Origin: Burkholderiales bacterium
Lineage (GTDB): Bacteria; Pseudomonadota; Gammaproteobacteria; Burkholderiales; Burkholderiaceae_C
Direction: 5' to 3'
Assembly: GCA_016191995.1 (NCBI GenBank)
Contig: JACPVA010000053.1
Location: 1-55,694 of the forward strand
DNA: 55,694 bases
Positions 1 to 10,727 of this stretch are shown one piece after another (positions within the stretch are counted from its first letter, which is position 1; each line of letters starts with the position of its first letter). The notes under the pieces are model-generated. The model saw only the letters and a list, made by a program, of their open reading frames with translations. It was not told the DNA's origin and ran no database searches. Position numbers and translations under genes: made by a program.

Positions 1-2303
1 CGCCAGGCGCAGCGGCCAAGCCGGCGGCGGGCGCCCCGGCCGCGCAAGCCGCCGAGGAGGCCAAGGCCGCCGAGGCCGCCGCGGCGGCCGCGCCGGCCAA
101 GCCGACGCTGCGGCGCATCGTCAAGGGCGCCGAGGGCGGCGAGGACGCGCAGCGCCAGGGCGAGCTCGAGAAGCGGCGCAAGGCCGCCGAGGCCGAGGCG
201 GCGGCGATCCGCGCGATGATGTCGGCGCCGCGCAAGGTGCTCGTGGCCAAGAAGCCCGAGGAGCCCAAGCCCGAGGCCAAGGAAGCGATCAAGGGCACGA
301 TCCACAAGCCGAAGGCCGCGCCCGGCGCCGCCGCACCGGCCACGGCGGCCAAGCCGGGCGAGCGCAAGCAGCTGCGCTCGGAGAAGCTGTCGTCGAGCTG
401 GGCCGACGATGCCGCCAAGAAGCGCACGCTCAAGACCCGCGGCGATAGCGCGGGCCGCGCCGGCTGGCGCGCGCCGCGCGGCGGGCGGCGGGGCGGCGAC
501 GGTCGCGACGCCGCCGCGAGCTACGCCGCGCAGCCGGATTTCGTCGTCCAGGAGGTGCATGTCCCCGAGACGATCAGCGTCGCCGAGCTGGCGCACAAGA
601 TGAGCATCAAGGCCAGCGAGGTCATCAAGCAGATGATGAAGCTCGGGCAGATGGTCACGATCAACCAGCAGCTCGACCAGGAGACGGCGATGATCGTGGT
701 CGAGGAGATGGGCCACAAGGCGCTGGCGGCCAGGCTCGACGACCCGGAGGCCTTCACCGAGGAGGAGACCGCGCTGCACGAGGCGACCGAGGCGCTGCCG
801 CGCGCACCGGTGGTCACCGTGATGGGCCACGTCGACCACGGCAAGACCTCGCTGCTGGACCGCATCCGCACCTCGCGTGTCGCCGAGGGCGAGGCCGGCG
901 GCATCACGCAGCATATCGGCGCCTACCACGTCGAGACGCCGCGCGGCGTCGTCACCTTCCTCGACACGCCGGGCCACGAGGCCTTCACCGCGATGCGCGC
1001 GCGCGGCGCCAAGGCGACCGACATCGTGATCCTGGTGGTGGCCGCCGACGACGGCGTGATGCCGCAGACCAAGGAGGCGATCCACCACGCCAAGGCGGCC
1101 GAGGTGCCGATCGTCGTGGCGATGAACAAGATCGACAAGCCCGAGGCCAACATCGAGCGTGTCAAGGGCGAGCTCGTCGCCGAGGGCGTCGTGCCGGAGG
1201 ACTTCGGCGGCGATGCGCCGTTCGTGCCGGTCTCGGCGCGCACCGGCGTCGGCATCGACGAACTGCTCGAGCAGGTGCTGCTGCAGGCCGAGGTGCTCGA
1301 GCTGACGGCGCCGGTCGACGCCGCGGCCAAGGGCGTCGTGATCGAGGCGCGACTGGACAAGGGGCGCGGCCCGGTGGCCAGCGTGCTGGTGCAAAGCGGC
1401 ACCTTGAAGAAGGGCGACGTCGTGCTCGCTGGCAGCAGCTACGGCCGCGTGCGCGCGATGCTCGACGAGGACGGCAAGTCGACCGACGAGGCCGGCCCGT
1501 CGATCCCGGTCGAGATCCAGGGCCTGACCGAGGTGCCGCAGGCCGGCGACGACTTCATGGTGCTCGGCGACGAGCGCCGCGCGCGCGAGATCGCGACCTT
1601 CCGCCAGGGCAAGTACCGCGATGTCAAGCTCGCGCGCCAGCAGGCGGCCAAGCTCGAGACGATGTTCGAGGGCATGGGCGAGGGGCAGGCGCAGGTGCTG
1701 CCGCTGATCATCAAGGCCGATGTCCAGGGCTCGCAGGAGGCGCTGGCGACCTCGCTCGTCAAGCTGTCGACACCCGAGGTCAAGGTGCAGGTCGTGCACG
1801 CCGCGGTCGGCGGCATCAGCGAGAGCGACGTCAACCTGGCGATCGCCTCCAAGGCCGTCATCATCGGCTTCAATACGCGCGCCGATGCCGGCGCGCGCAA
1901 GCTGGCCGAGAACAACGACGTCGACATCCGCTACTACAACATCATCTACGACGCGGTCGACGAGGTGAAGGCGGCGATGAGCGGGATGCTCGCGCCCGAG
2001 CAGCGCGAGGAGACCATCGGCACGGCCGAGATCCGCACCGTCTTCGTCGCCAGCAAGATCGGCACCGTCGCCGGCTGCATGATCACCGCCGGTGTCGCGC
2101 GGCGCGACGCGCGCTTCAGGCTGCTGCGCGACAACGTGGTGATCTACACCGGCGAGCTCGACTCGCTCAAGCGCTTCAAGGACGACGTGCGCGAGGTCAA
2201 GGAAGGCTTCGAGTGCGGCATCAAGCTGAAGAACTACAACGACATCCGGGAAGGCGACCAGCTCGAGTTCTTCGAGGTCAAGGAAGTCGCCCGCACGCTG
2301 TAG
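1..2303 (+). CDS. infB: Translation initiation factor IF-2 (5' end outside window)
   Basis: IF-2 is the GTPase that brings initiator fMet-tRNA to the 30S subunit and promotes subunit joining. The reading frame is open from base 3 to the TAG at 2301-2303, so about 766 codons are visible and the start lies upstream; the internal ATG at 216 is not the start. The first part is an Ala/Lys/Glu-rich linker typical of the variable IF-2 N-terminus, followed near 580-660 by the IF2_N module (VAELAHKM). The G domain follows with G1 GHVDHGKTS (about 826), G3 DTPGHEAF (about 963) and G4 NKID (about 1123), then the beta-barrel domains and C-terminal fMet-tRNA-binding domain. It heads the infB-rbfA-truB order that is standard in proteobacteria. 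No defect is seen. Confidence 0.98.
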   Translation, partial: PGAAAKPAAGAPAAQAAEEAKAAEAAAAAAPAKPTLRRIVKGAEGGEDAQRQGELEKRRKAAEAEAAAIRAMMSAPRKVLVAKKPEEPKPEAKEAIKGTIHKPKAAPGAAAPATAAKPGERKQLRSEKLSSSWADDAAKKRTLKTRGDSAGRAGWRAPRGGRRGGDGRDAAASYAAQPDFVVQEVHVPETISVAELAHKMSIKASEVIKQMMKLGQMVTINQQLDQETAMIVVEEMGHKALAARLDDPEAFTEEETALHEATEALPRAPVVTVMGHVDHGKTSLLDRIRTSRVAEGEAGGITQHIGAYHVETPRGVVTFLDTPGHEAFTAMRARGAKATDIVILVVAADDGVMPQTKEAIHHAKAAEVPIVVAMNKIDKPEANIERVKGELVAEGVVPEDFGGDAPFVPVSARTGVGIDELLEQVLLQAEVLELTAPVDAAAKGVVIEARLDKGRGPVASVLVQSGTLKKGDVVLAGSSYGRVRAMLDEDGKSTDEAGPSIPVEIQGLTEVPQAGDDFMVLGDERRAREIATFRQGKYRDVKLARQQAAKLETMFEGMGEGQAQVLPLIIKADVQGSQEALATSLVKLSTPEVKVQVVHAAVGGISESDVNLAIASKAVIIGFNTRADAGARKLAENNDVDIRYYNIIYDAVDEVKAAMSGMLAPEQREETIGTAEIRTVFVASKIGTVAGCMITAGVARRDARFRLLRDNVVIYTGELDSLKRFKDDVREVKEGFECGIKLKNYNDIREGDQLEFFEVKEVARTL

Positions 2304-2451
2304 GCCTGCGGATCGACCCCGCCGGGTGAGCGCCGGGCCGGCCCCGGGGCTTGCCCGGCCCCGGCACGGCCAGGCCCGACCCAGGGCACGAGGCCGCGAG
2401 CCCCGCCCGGCAGCGCCCGCGGCAGGCCTCGCATCGGCGCAGGAGCATCGC

Positions 2452-2823
2452 ATGCGACACAAGAAGTCCCCCGCCAACCGCAGCCTGCGCGTGGCGGACC
2501 AGATCCAGCGCGACCTCGCGGAGCTGATCCGCGAGCTGAAGGATCCGCGCGTCGGCCTGGTCACGCTCAATGCGGTCGAGGTCTCGCCCGACTACGCGCA
2601 CGCCAAGATCTACTTCTCGCAGCTGATCGGCGACAACGAGGCCTGCACGACGGCGCTCAACGAGGCCGCCGGATGGCTGCGCAACGGGCTGTTCAAGCGC
2701 CTGGCGATCCACACCGTGCCGACACTGCACTTCGTCTACGACCGCACGACCGAGCGTGCCGCCGACCTGTCGGCGCTGATCGCGCGCGCCAATGCGACGC
2801 GCGCCGCGGACACCGACGAATGA
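2452..2823 (+). CDS. rbfA: 30S ribosome-binding factor A
   Basis: RbfA is a small KH-like protein that binds the 30S subunit and assists late 16S rRNA 5'-end maturation and cold adaptation. The product from ATG 2452 is 123 residues, the usual length, and shows the family core ([44 protein letters not shown]). The frame is open upstream to 2326, but that extension is low-complexity Pro/Ala/Arg. An AGGAG at 2441-2445 sits 6 bases before ATG 2452, which decides the start. It lies 148 bases after infB and its TGA overlaps the truB start by four bases (ATGA), implying translational coupling. Confidence 0.96.
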   Translation: MRHKKSPANRSLRVADQIQRDLAELIRELKDPRVGLVTLNAVEVSPDYAHAKIYFSQLIGDNEACTTALNEAAGWLRNGLFKRLAIHTVPTLHFVYDRTTERAADLSALIARANATRAADTDE

Positions 2824-3830
2824 ACACGGCGATCGGCATCGCCGATGCGGCGCGGACCGCCCGCGCCGGGCGTCGCGCCGCGCCAGCGCCTGCCGCGCGC
2901 GTCGCGCGGCGCGCGCTGCACGGCGTGCTGCTGCTGGACAAGCCCGCCGGCATGACGAGCAACGCCGCGCTGCAGCGCGCGCGCCGGCTGCTGCGCGCCG
3001 ACAAGGCCGGCCACACCGGGACGCTGGACCCGCTGGCCAGCGGCTTGCTGCCGCTTTGCTTCGGCGCCGCGACCAAGTTCGCGCAGGCCAACCTCGATGC
3101 CGACAAGGCCTACCGCGCGACGCTGCGGCTCGGCGAGCGCAGCACGACCTTCGACGGCGAGGGCACGATCACGCCCGGCCGGGCGCCGGGCTTCGACCGC
3201 GCGGCACTCGACGCCGCCTGCGCGGCGCTGACCGGCGCCATCGAGCAACTGCCGCCGATGCACTCGGCGCTGAAGAAGGACGGCCGTGCGCTGTACGAGT
3301 ACGCGCGCGCCGGCCAGACGGTGGAGCGCATGCCGCGCCGGGTGAGCATCCATTCGATCGACCTCGTCGACTGGCAGGGCGATGCGCTGGTGCTCGACGT
3401 GCGCTGCAGCAAGGGCACCTACATCCGCACGCTGGCGGCCGACCTCGGCGAGCGGCTCGGCTGCGGCGCCTGGCTGGCGGCGCTGCGGCGCAGCGCCAGC
3501 GGCGGCTTCGACCTCGCGCAGGCGGTCACGCTGCCGGCGCTGGAGGCGCTCGACGAGGCCGCACGCGACGCGCTGCTGCTGGCGCCCGACGCGCTGCTCG
3601 CCGAGGCGCCGGCGCTGCACTTGCAGGCCGACGACGCCGGCCGCTTTCTCTCCGGCCTGCGGCGCCGCATCGAGCATCCCGATGCACCGCGGGTGCGCGT
3701 CTACGGCCCGCCACCGCGCGCTGGCGCGCGCGCGGCCGAAGTCTTTCTCGGCAGCGCGCGCATCGCCTGCGGCGAGCTGATCGCCGAGCGGCTGCTCTCA
3801 CCCCTCGAAGTGGACGCCCTGGCGGCGTGA
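2820..3830 (+). CDS. truB: tRNA pseudouridine(55) synthase
   Basis: TruB converts U55 of the T-loop of tRNAs to pseudouridine. The 336-residue product starts at an ATG overlapping the rbfA stop (ATGA, 2820-2823). After a roughly 30-residue Ala/Arg-rich N-terminal extension, the catalytic core begins ([13 protein letters not shown]), with the signature [12 protein letters not shown] whose Asp70 is the expected nucleophile. Further TruB markers are [35 protein letters not shown], and a C-terminal PUA-like segment. The extension is longer than in E. coli TruB; the true start could be internal, but the ATGA overlap favours the one given. It is in the rbfA-truB-typA unit. Confidence 0.96.
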   Translation: MNTAIGIADAARTARAGRRAAPAPAARVARRALHGVLLLDKPAGMTSNAALQRARRLLRADKAGHTGTLDPLASGLLPLCFGAATKFAQANLDADKAYRATLRLGERSTTFDGEGTITPGRAPGFDRAALDAACAALTGAIEQLPPMHSALKKDGRALYEYARAGQTVERMPRRVSIHSIDLVDWQGDALVLDVRCSKGTYIRTLAADLGERLGCGAWLAALRRSASGGFDLAQAVTLPALEALDEAARDALLLAPDALLAEAPALHLQADDAGRFLSGLRRRIEHPDAPRVRVYGPPPRAGARAAEVFLGSARIACGELIAERLLSPLEVDALAA

Positions 3831-3835
3831 CACGA

Positions 3836-5665
<1,830 letters not shown>

Positions 5666-5754
5666 GCAGCTCGCGGCCCGGCCTGCCCGGCGGGATGGGC
5701 ATGGTGGGCACCGGCGGGCCGCTCCCGGGTGGGGCTCCCGACAGGGTCTCGACG

Positions 5755-5934
5755 GGCTCGCGCAGCGAGCCGATCTTGCGAAAGGGCTCGCTGCGCGGGC
5801 CGACATTGTTGCAGGGCTCGCTGCGCGAGCCGATCTTTTTGCAGGGCTCGCTGCGCGAGCCGATCTTTTTGCAGGGCTCGCTTCGCGAGCCGATCTTTTT
5901 GCAGGGCTCGCTGCGCGAGCCCGTCGGTGGCGAG
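5755..5934. repeat. Six tandem 30-bp units, each a 7-bp-stem hairpin plus T-rich spacer
   Basis: Six 17-base palindromes of the form GGCTCGC-NNN-GCGAGCC start at 5755, 5785, 5815, 5845, 5875 and 5905, exactly 30 bases apart. Copies 3 and 4 are GGCTCGCTGCGCGAGCC; copy 1 has loop GCA, copy 5 loop TTC, and copy 2 has one wobble-tolerated change in the right arm (GCGGGCC). The 13-base spacer is GATCTTTTTGCAG in copies 3 to 5 and degenerate in copies 1, 2 and 6. Read on the + strand, each stem followed by a T-run resembles a weak intrinsic terminator, and the array begins about 90 bases after typA. The period is a multiple of three, so both strands stay open in several frames; those peptides are most likely accidental. 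The array ends just before the next gene's start. Confidence 0.9.
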
Positions 5935-5939
5935 GCGAC

Positions 5940-6977
5940 GTGACACATCGGCAGGCGGTCTGGACGATGGTGCTGGTGGCGCTGCTGTGGAGCATCGCCG
6001 GCGTCGTCGCGCGCCAGGTCGAGCATGCGCAGGGGCTGGAGCTGAACGTCTGGCGCAGCGGCTTCAATGCGCTGGCGCTCGTGCTGCTGCTGGCCTGGCT
6101 GCGCGGGCCGGCGCGGCTGGCGGCGCAGCTGCGCGCGGCGGATTCCAGGCTGTGGCTGTCCGGCGCCTGCTGGGGCGTGATGTTCACCGGCTTCATGCTG
6201 GCGCTGACGCTGACGACGGTGGCCAACGTGCTGGTCACGCTGGCGATCGGGCCGCTGGCCACCGCGCTCGTGGCGCGCGCGACGCTGGGACACCAGCTGG
6301 CGCCGCGCACCTGGGTCGCGATCGCGCTCGCCGGGGCCGGCATCGCCTGGATGTACGGCAGCCAGATCGGCCGCGCCGATGCCGCGCAATGGCTGGGCAC
6401 CGGCGTGGCGCTGACGGTACCGCTGGCGGGGGCGGTCAACTGGACGCTGCTGCAGCGCGCGCGCGGCAGCGCCGGCAGCGACTTCATGCCGGCGGTGCTG
6501 ATCGGGGCCTTGCTGTCGACGCTGCTGACCTTGCCCCTGGCCTGGCCGCTGGGCGCATCCGGGCGCGACATCGCCTGGCTCGCGCTGCTCGGGGTCGCGC
6601 AGCTCGCGATCCCCTGCCTGCTCGCGGTGCGCGTGGCGCGCGTGCTCAGCGCACCCGAGGTCGCGCTGCTCGCGCTGCTGGAGGTGATCTTCGGCGTCGC
6701 CTGGGCCTGGCTCGGTGCCGGCGAGACGCCGTCGTCGGCGGTGCTCGGCGGCGGGCTGCTCGTGATCGCCGCGCTGGCCGGGCACGAGCTGCTGGCGCTG
6801 CGGCGCCGGCCGGCGCCGCCGGAACACTCGGCCGCCACGGGCGGCGCGGCCGACACCGCGGAGGAAGGCGGCACCGCGGGGGAGGGCGGCGGCAGCGACG
6901 CGGCGCACGCCCGGGTGCCTAGGCCGCGGGGCGCGGCCGAGCTTCCCCCGGTCGCGGGGAGCGGCCCGCTGGTCTAG
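5940..6977 (+). CDS. EamA/DMT-family inner-membrane transporter
   Basis: This is a drug/metabolite-transporter superfamily protein with about ten predicted hydrophobic segments in two EamA-like halves (for example VLVALLWSIAGVVARQV near the start and LLALLEVIFGVAWAWLGAGE in the second half). Such proteins export amino acids, sugars or other metabolites; the substrate cannot be told from sequence. The start is taken as GTG 5940; an in-frame ATG at 5967 is possible. After the last membrane segment there is a roughly 65-residue hydrophilic, Gly/Ala/Pro-rich tail not expected in the family. It lies directly behind the hairpin array, so its expression may depend on read-through or on a promoter within the array. 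Confidence 0.88.
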   Translation: MTHRQAVWTMVLVALLWSIAGVVARQVEHAQGLELNVWRSGFNALALVLLLAWLRGPARLAAQLRAADSRLWLSGACWGVMFTGFMLALTLTTVANVLVTLAIGPLATALVARATLGHQLAPRTWVAIALAGAGIAWMYGSQIGRADAAQWLGTGVALTVPLAGAVNWTLLQRARGSAGSDFMPAVLIGALLSTLLTLPLAWPLGASGRDIAWLALLGVAQLAIPCLLAVRVARVLSAPEVALLALLEVIFGVAWAWLGAGETPSSAVLGGGLLVIAALAGHELLALRRRPAPPEHSAATGGAADTAEEGGTAGEGGGSDAAHARVPRPRGAAELPPVAGSGPLV

Positions 6978-6987
6978 CATCGGCGCC

Positions 6988-8697
6988 ATGCCGAACCACG
7001 CCGCCCCGCGCATGCAGCAGCTCTCGGGACTGGATGCGACCTTCCTCTACCTCGAGACGCCCGAGATGCCGATGCATGTCGGCGCGCTGCAGCTGCTCGA
7101 GCTGCCGCCCGGGCAGCGCGGGCGCTTCCTGGCGGCGCTGCGCGCCCATGTCGGGGCACGGCTGGCCGCCGCGCCGGTGCTGTGCCGGCGCCTGTGGTGG
7201 ATGCCGCTGAACCTGGCCAACCCGGCCTGGGTCGACGCCCGCCCCGACCTGCGCTGGCATATCGTCGGCCACCGGCTGCCGGCCGGGGCCGGCATGGCCG
7301 AGCTGCGCGCGCGTGTGGCCGAGCTGCACATGGAGCTGCTCGACCGCGAGCGGCCGCTATGGCGCATGCACGTCTTCGAGGGCCTGGCCCCGGGCCCGGA
7401 CGGGCGGGCGCGGGTCGGCGTCTATACGCAGCTGCATCACGCCGCCGTCGACGGCCAAGCCGCGGTCGCGCTCGGGCAGGTGCTGTACGACACCACTCCC
7501 GAGCCACGTGCGCCGGCATCGCGCGCCGCGCGCCGCGGCGGCGTCGCGCGGCTGGGGATCGGTGAGATGCTGCGCGGGGCGCTGGCGAACCAGGCCAGCC
7601 AGGTCGCGCAGATCGTGCGCGGGCTGCCGTCCAGCGTCGGCACGCTGACCGAGGCGGCGCTGGCGGCGCTGTCGCGCAGCGCCCTCCTCGGCGGCCGTGC
7701 GCGCGCGTCCAATATCGCGCTCGCGCCGCGGCTGCCGATCAACGCCACCGTCGGGCGCACGCGCGCCTTCGGCACCGCGTCGCTGCCGCTGGCCGAGGTC
7801 AAGGTGCTGGGCAAGGCGCTGGGGGCGACCGTCAACGACATGGTGCTGCTGCTGTGCAGCGGCGCGCTGCGGCGCTACCACGCGCGCCGCCAGCTGCTGC
7901 CGCGCAAGAGCATGATCGCCGCGGTGCCGATCTCGCTGCGCGCGCCGGGCGACGCGCGCGCCGACAACCAGGCCTCGATGAGCCTGGTCAGCCTGGGCAC
8001 GCAGCTGGCCGACCCGCGCAAGCGGCTGGCGCACCTGCTGGCCGCCACCGAGGGGATGAAGGCGGCGATGGGCTCGGTCGAGAGCCTGCTGCCGACCGAT
8101 TTCCCGTCGCTCGGCGTGCCCTGGCTGCTGGAGGCCGCGGCCTCGCTGTACGGGCGGGCGCGCGTCGCCGACCGCATCCCGCAGGTCGCCAACCTCGTGA
8201 TCTCCAACGTCCCCGGGGTGCCGGTGTCGCTGTACCTGGCCGGCGCGCGCATCCTCAGCAGCCATCCGACCTCGATCGCGGTGCACGGCCTGGGGCTGAA
8301 CATCACCGTGCAGAGCCAGTCCGGCATGCTGGACTTCGGCCTCATGGCCGACGGCGCGGCGATGCCCGACGTGCAGCGGCTCGCCGACGACCTGCGCGTG
8401 GCCTTCGACGACCTGTTCGAGCTGGTGCCCGAGCTGCAGCCGCCACCGCCGTCGCTGATCGGGCTGGCGCGGCGCGGGATCGGGCAGGCGGTCGATGCCG
8501 CCACCGATGTCGCCACGCGCACCGCGCGCGGGGTCGTCGGCACCGCCACCGACGTCGCCACCCGCACTGCGCGTGGCGTCGTCGACACCGCCGTGCGCAC
8601 CGCGGTCGGCAGCGTGGTGCGCGGGGCCGGCGCGGCGTTGAAGGCGCCACGCGACGGCACCGACAAGGGCGGCGGCAGGCCGCGCCGCCGGGGCTAA
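6988..8697 (+). CDS. Wax ester synthase / diacylglycerol acyltransferase (WS/DGAT)
   Basis: WS/DGAT enzymes transfer acyl groups from acyl-CoA to fatty alcohols or diacylglycerol, making storage wax esters or triacylglycerol at the membrane. The 569-residue product has the expected beginning (QLSGLDATFLYLET), the catalytic motif HHAAVDG at residues 150-156, the NDMVL segment near 285 and the C-terminal SNVPG region. The family is usually 450-480 residues; the excess is a C-terminal tail containing two near-identical 15-residue repeats (residues 505-519 and 520-534, ATDVATRTARGVV core) and a partial third. The tail is strongly amphipathic-looking and may contact lipid. It begins 11 bases after the transporter stop and is followed by two hydrolases in the same direction. 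Confidence 0.93.
   Translation: MPNHAAPRMQQLSGLDATFLYLETPEMPMHVGALQLLELPPGQRGRFLAALRAHVGARLAAAPVLCRRLWWMPLNLANPAWVDARPDLRWHIVGHRLPAGAGMAELRARVAELHMELLDRERPLWRMHVFEGLAPGPDGRARVGVYTQLHHAAVDGQAAVALGQVLYDTTPEPRAPASRAARRGGVARLGIGEMLRGALANQASQVAQIVRGLPSSVGTLTEAALAALSRSALLGGRARASNIALAPRLPINATVGRTRAFGTASLPLAEVKVLGKALGATVNDMVLLLCSGALRRYHARRQLLPRKSMIAAVPISLRAPGDARADNQASMSLVSLGTQLADPRKRLAHLLAATEGMKAAMGSVESLLPTDFPSLGVPWLLEAAASLYGRARVADRIPQVANLVISNVPGVPVSLYLAGARILSSHPTSIAVHGLGLNITVQSQSGMLDFGLMADGAAMPDVQRLADDLRVAFDDLFELVPELQPPPPSLIGLARRGIGQAVDAATDVATRTARGVVGTATDVATRTARGVVDTAVRTAVGSVVRGAGAALKAPRDGTDKGGGRPRRRG
8500..8619 (+). repeat. 45-bp coding tandem repeat in WS/DGAT tail
   Basis: Codons 505-519 (8500-8544) and 520-534 (8545-8589) encode the same 15-residue unit with a single amino-acid change (GT to DT at the end), and 8590-8619 encodes a decayed third unit (AVRTAVGSVV). 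The two DNA copies differ at several synonymous third positions, so the amino-acid pattern has been kept while the DNA diverged. Confidence 0.85.
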
Positions 8698-8732
8698 GAT
8701 CGGTACCGGACACCCCGACCGGTACCCTGCCG

Positions 8733-9611
8733 ATGCCCCGATCCATCCGTTCCCCGTTTGCCCCGCGGCCGGCGATCCGGCGCGCCGACGCGGGCCTGCC
8801 GCATGCCGACGTGGCCGGCACGGCCGCCGACGAGACCTGGCCGGCGCCGCCCGGCGCCTGGCTGCTGATGATGGAGGCGCGCGCGCCGTGGGAGCTGGCG
8901 GCGCTGCTCGCGGTCTCCCCCTGGCTGCACCGGATGCCGGCTGGCGACGGCCACCCGGTGCTGGTCTTCCCGGGGCTGGGCGCGTCGGATGCCAGCACGC
9001 TCGCAGTGCGCCAGTTCTTGCAGCGTCAGGGCTACACGCCGTATGCGTGGGAGCAGGGGTTCAACCTCGGCCCGCGTCCCGGCGTGCTCGAGCGCTGCCG
9101 CGCGCGGCTGGACGTGCTGCAGCGCCGTCACCGCGAGAAGCTCAGCCTGGTCGGCTGGAGCCTGGGCGGAATCTACGCGCGCGAGCTCGCCAAGGAAGCA
9201 CCCGGCCAGGTTCGCTGCGTCGTCACGCTGGGCACGCCGTTTTCCGGCCACCCGCGCTCGACCAATGCCTGGCGCTTCTACGAACTGGTCAGCGGCCAGC
9301 AGACGCACGATGCCGAGCTGCTGGCTGAGGTGCGCCGGCCGCCGCCGGTGCCGACGACCTCGATCTACAGCCGCAGCGACGGCATCGTCGCCTGGGAGTG
9401 CAGCATCAACCCGCCGGGCCACCCGCAGACGGAGAATATCGAGGTCCATGCCAGCCACCTCGGCATGGGCATGAACCCGCTGGCGCTGTACGCGATCGCC
9501 GACCGGCTGCGGCAGGACCCGGCGCAATGGCGGCGCTTCGACGTCGCGGGGGCGCGGCGCTGGTTCTTCAAGGTCGCGCATCAGCCGGCGGCGCTGGTCG
9601 ACGCCTACTGA
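8733..9611 (+). CDS. Alpha/beta hydrolase (lipase-like)
   Basis: This 292-residue protein has an alpha/beta-hydrolase fold. After an N-terminal segment of about 70 residues, the core begins with PVLVFPGLGASD; the nucleophile elbow is GWSLGG with Ser143, the acid is probably Asp217 (YSRSDGIV), and the base His242 (HASHLGM). The order and spacing fit lipase/triacylglycerol-hydrolase-like enzymes, but the substrate is not known. Its ATG at 8733 is 35 bases behind the WS/DGAT stop, so it is probably co-transcribed and could act in turnover of the neutral lipid made by that enzyme. An esterase or cutinase-like role is an alternative. Confidence 0.88.
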   Translation: MPRSIRSPFAPRPAIRRADAGLPHADVAGTAADETWPAPPGAWLLMMEARAPWELAALLAVSPWLHRMPAGDGHPVLVFPGLGASDASTLAVRQFLQRQGYTPYAWEQGFNLGPRPGVLERCRARLDVLQRRHREKLSLVGWSLGGIYARELAKEAPGQVRCVVTLGTPFSGHPRSTNAWRFYELVSGQQTHDAELLAEVRRPPPVPTTSIYSRSDGIVAWECSINPPGHPQTENIEVHASHLGMGMNPLALYAIADRLRQDPAQWRRFDVAGARRWFFKVAHQPAALVDAY

Positions 9612-9622
9612 CCACGCGCGGC

Positions 9623-10513
9623 ATGCGAGTCGCTGCGAACGGCCTGGCGATCGAGGTCGACGACCGCGGCCCGGCCGCGGGCGAGCCGCTGCTGCTCGTC
9701 ATGGGGCTGGGCATGCAGTTGCTCGGCTGGCCGGACGAACTGGTCGATGCGCTGGCCGCGCGCGGCTTCCGCCCGATCCGCTTCGACAACCGCGATACCG
9801 GGTTGAGCCAGGGCTTCGACCAGCTCGGCGTGCCGAACCTGCCGGCGGCGATGCTGCGCTGGATGCTGCGGCTGCCGGTGCGCGCGCCGTATTCGCTGGC
9901 GGACATGGCGGCCGACGCGCTGGGCGTGCTCGACGCGCTCGGGATCCGGCGCGCGCACCTGTGCGGGGCGTCGATGGGAGGGATGATCGCGCAGCACCTG
10001 GCCGCGCGCCACCCCGACCGCGTCGCCAGCCTGACGCTGATGATGACGACCAGCGGCTCGCGCCGCCTGCCGCAGCCGGCGATGCACGTGCGCCGGGCGC
10101 TTCTCGGGCGGCCGCGCAGCGCCGATCCGGACGAGATCGTCGCCTACCTCGAGCGGCTGCTGCACGTCATCGGCAGCCCCGGCTACCGGCCCGACCCGCA
10201 GCGCCAGCGCGAGCGGCTGCAGGCCTTCGTCGCCCGCGCCTGGCGGCCGGCGGGGACGGCTCGCCATCTGATGGCGATCGTCGCCGACGGCGACCGCACG
10301 CCGATGCTGCGCCAGATCCATGCCCCGACGGCGATCATCCACGGCCGCGCCGACCCGCTGGTGCCGCCGGCCTGCGGCGAGGACCTGGCGCACCATATCG
10401 CCGGGGCGACGATCGACCTCGTTCCCGGCATGGGGCACGACCTGCCGATCGAGCTGCTGCCGCGCTTCGCCGACACGATCGCCGGGGTCGCGCGGCGGGC
10501 GGGTGCGGCGTGA
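9623..10513 (+). CDS. Alpha/beta hydrolase
   Basis: This is a 296-residue alpha/beta-hydrolase of the epoxide-hydrolase/haloperoxidase-like group. The oxyanion region is LLLVMGLGMQ, the nucleophile elbow GASMGG carries Ser117, the acid is in HGRADPLVPP and the base in PGMGHDLP. It starts 11 bases after the preceding hydrolase and is the third gene of the lipid-related unit, so a role in ester hydrolysis is plausible; the exact substrate cannot be read from the sequence. The frame is open upstream, but ATG 9623 is the first start outside the previous gene and fits the domain boundary. A 5+6-bp bulged stem at 10640-10672 downstream may end the transcript, although no T-run follows. Confidence 0.9.
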   Translation: MRVAANGLAIEVDDRGPAAGEPLLLVMGLGMQLLGWPDELVDALAARGFRPIRFDNRDTGLSQGFDQLGVPNLPAAMLRWMLRLPVRAPYSLADMAADALGVLDALGIRRAHLCGASMGGMIAQHLAARHPDRVASLTLMMTTSGSRRLPQPAMHVRRALLGRPRSADPDEIVAYLERLLHVIGSPGYRPDPQRQRERLQAFVARAWRPAGTARHLMAIVADGDRTPMLRQIHAPTAIIHGRADPLVPPACGEDLAHHIAGATIDLVPGMGHDLPIELLPRFADTIAGVARRAGAA

Positions 10514-10639
10514 CGCGCGGGTGGGTTTGCGTTGCGTCGATGGGCGATGGCCGGTAGTTCGACATCCATGCGGGCTGCGGCGCGGTCCGTGGCATTCCGC
10601 AGTGCAAGGATCGAAGCTGCCGTGCGCCGCGACACCGAG

Positions 10640-10672
10640 GCCGGCCGGACCGACGATGCCCGGTCCGCCGGC
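10640..10672 (+). terminator. Stem-loop after the hydrolase operon
   Basis: GCCGG-C-CGGACC (10640-10651) pairs with GGTCCG-CCGGC (10662-10672), leaving one bulged C and a 10-base loop. It is GC-rich and well placed after the hydrolase gene, but no run of T follows, so it may be a Rho-associated or processing structure rather than a classical intrinsic terminator. The rest of 10514-10682 shows nothing else. Confidence 0.4.
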
Positions 10673-10683
10673 GACACGGTAGC

Positions 10684-10719
10684 CTCTCAAATGATAGACT
10701 TCGCTTAATCATTCGAGAG
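10684..10719. promoter_or_regulatory. Operator-like inverted repeat before the Xre/RES operon
   Basis: CTCTCAAATGAT (10684-10695) and ATCATTCGAGAG (10708-10719) form a 12-bp inverted repeat with one mismatch and a 12-base spacer. It ends 8 bases before the antitoxin ATG at 10728 and is much more AT-rich than its surroundings. Type II antitoxins commonly repress their own promoter by binding such a dyad, so this is the likely operator; an AGAGAGG at 10716-10722 overlaps it and serves as ribosome binding site. Confidence 0.7.
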
Positions 10720-10727
10720 AGGTTCGC

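Noticed and set aside
2326..2451. N-terminal extension of rbfA from 2326
   Set aside because: Low-complexity and outside the family; AGGAG at 2441-2445 supports ATG 2452.
5755..5934. CRISPR array
   Set aside because: The would-be spacers are 13 bases and nearly identical to each other, and no cas gene is nearby; it is a tandem hairpin repeat.
5695..5943. 82-residue peptide with GSLREPIFLQ repeats
   Set aside because: It is produced by the 30-base period being a multiple of three; the opposite strand is equally open, no ribosome binding site fits, and the peptide has no protein-like features beyond the repeat.
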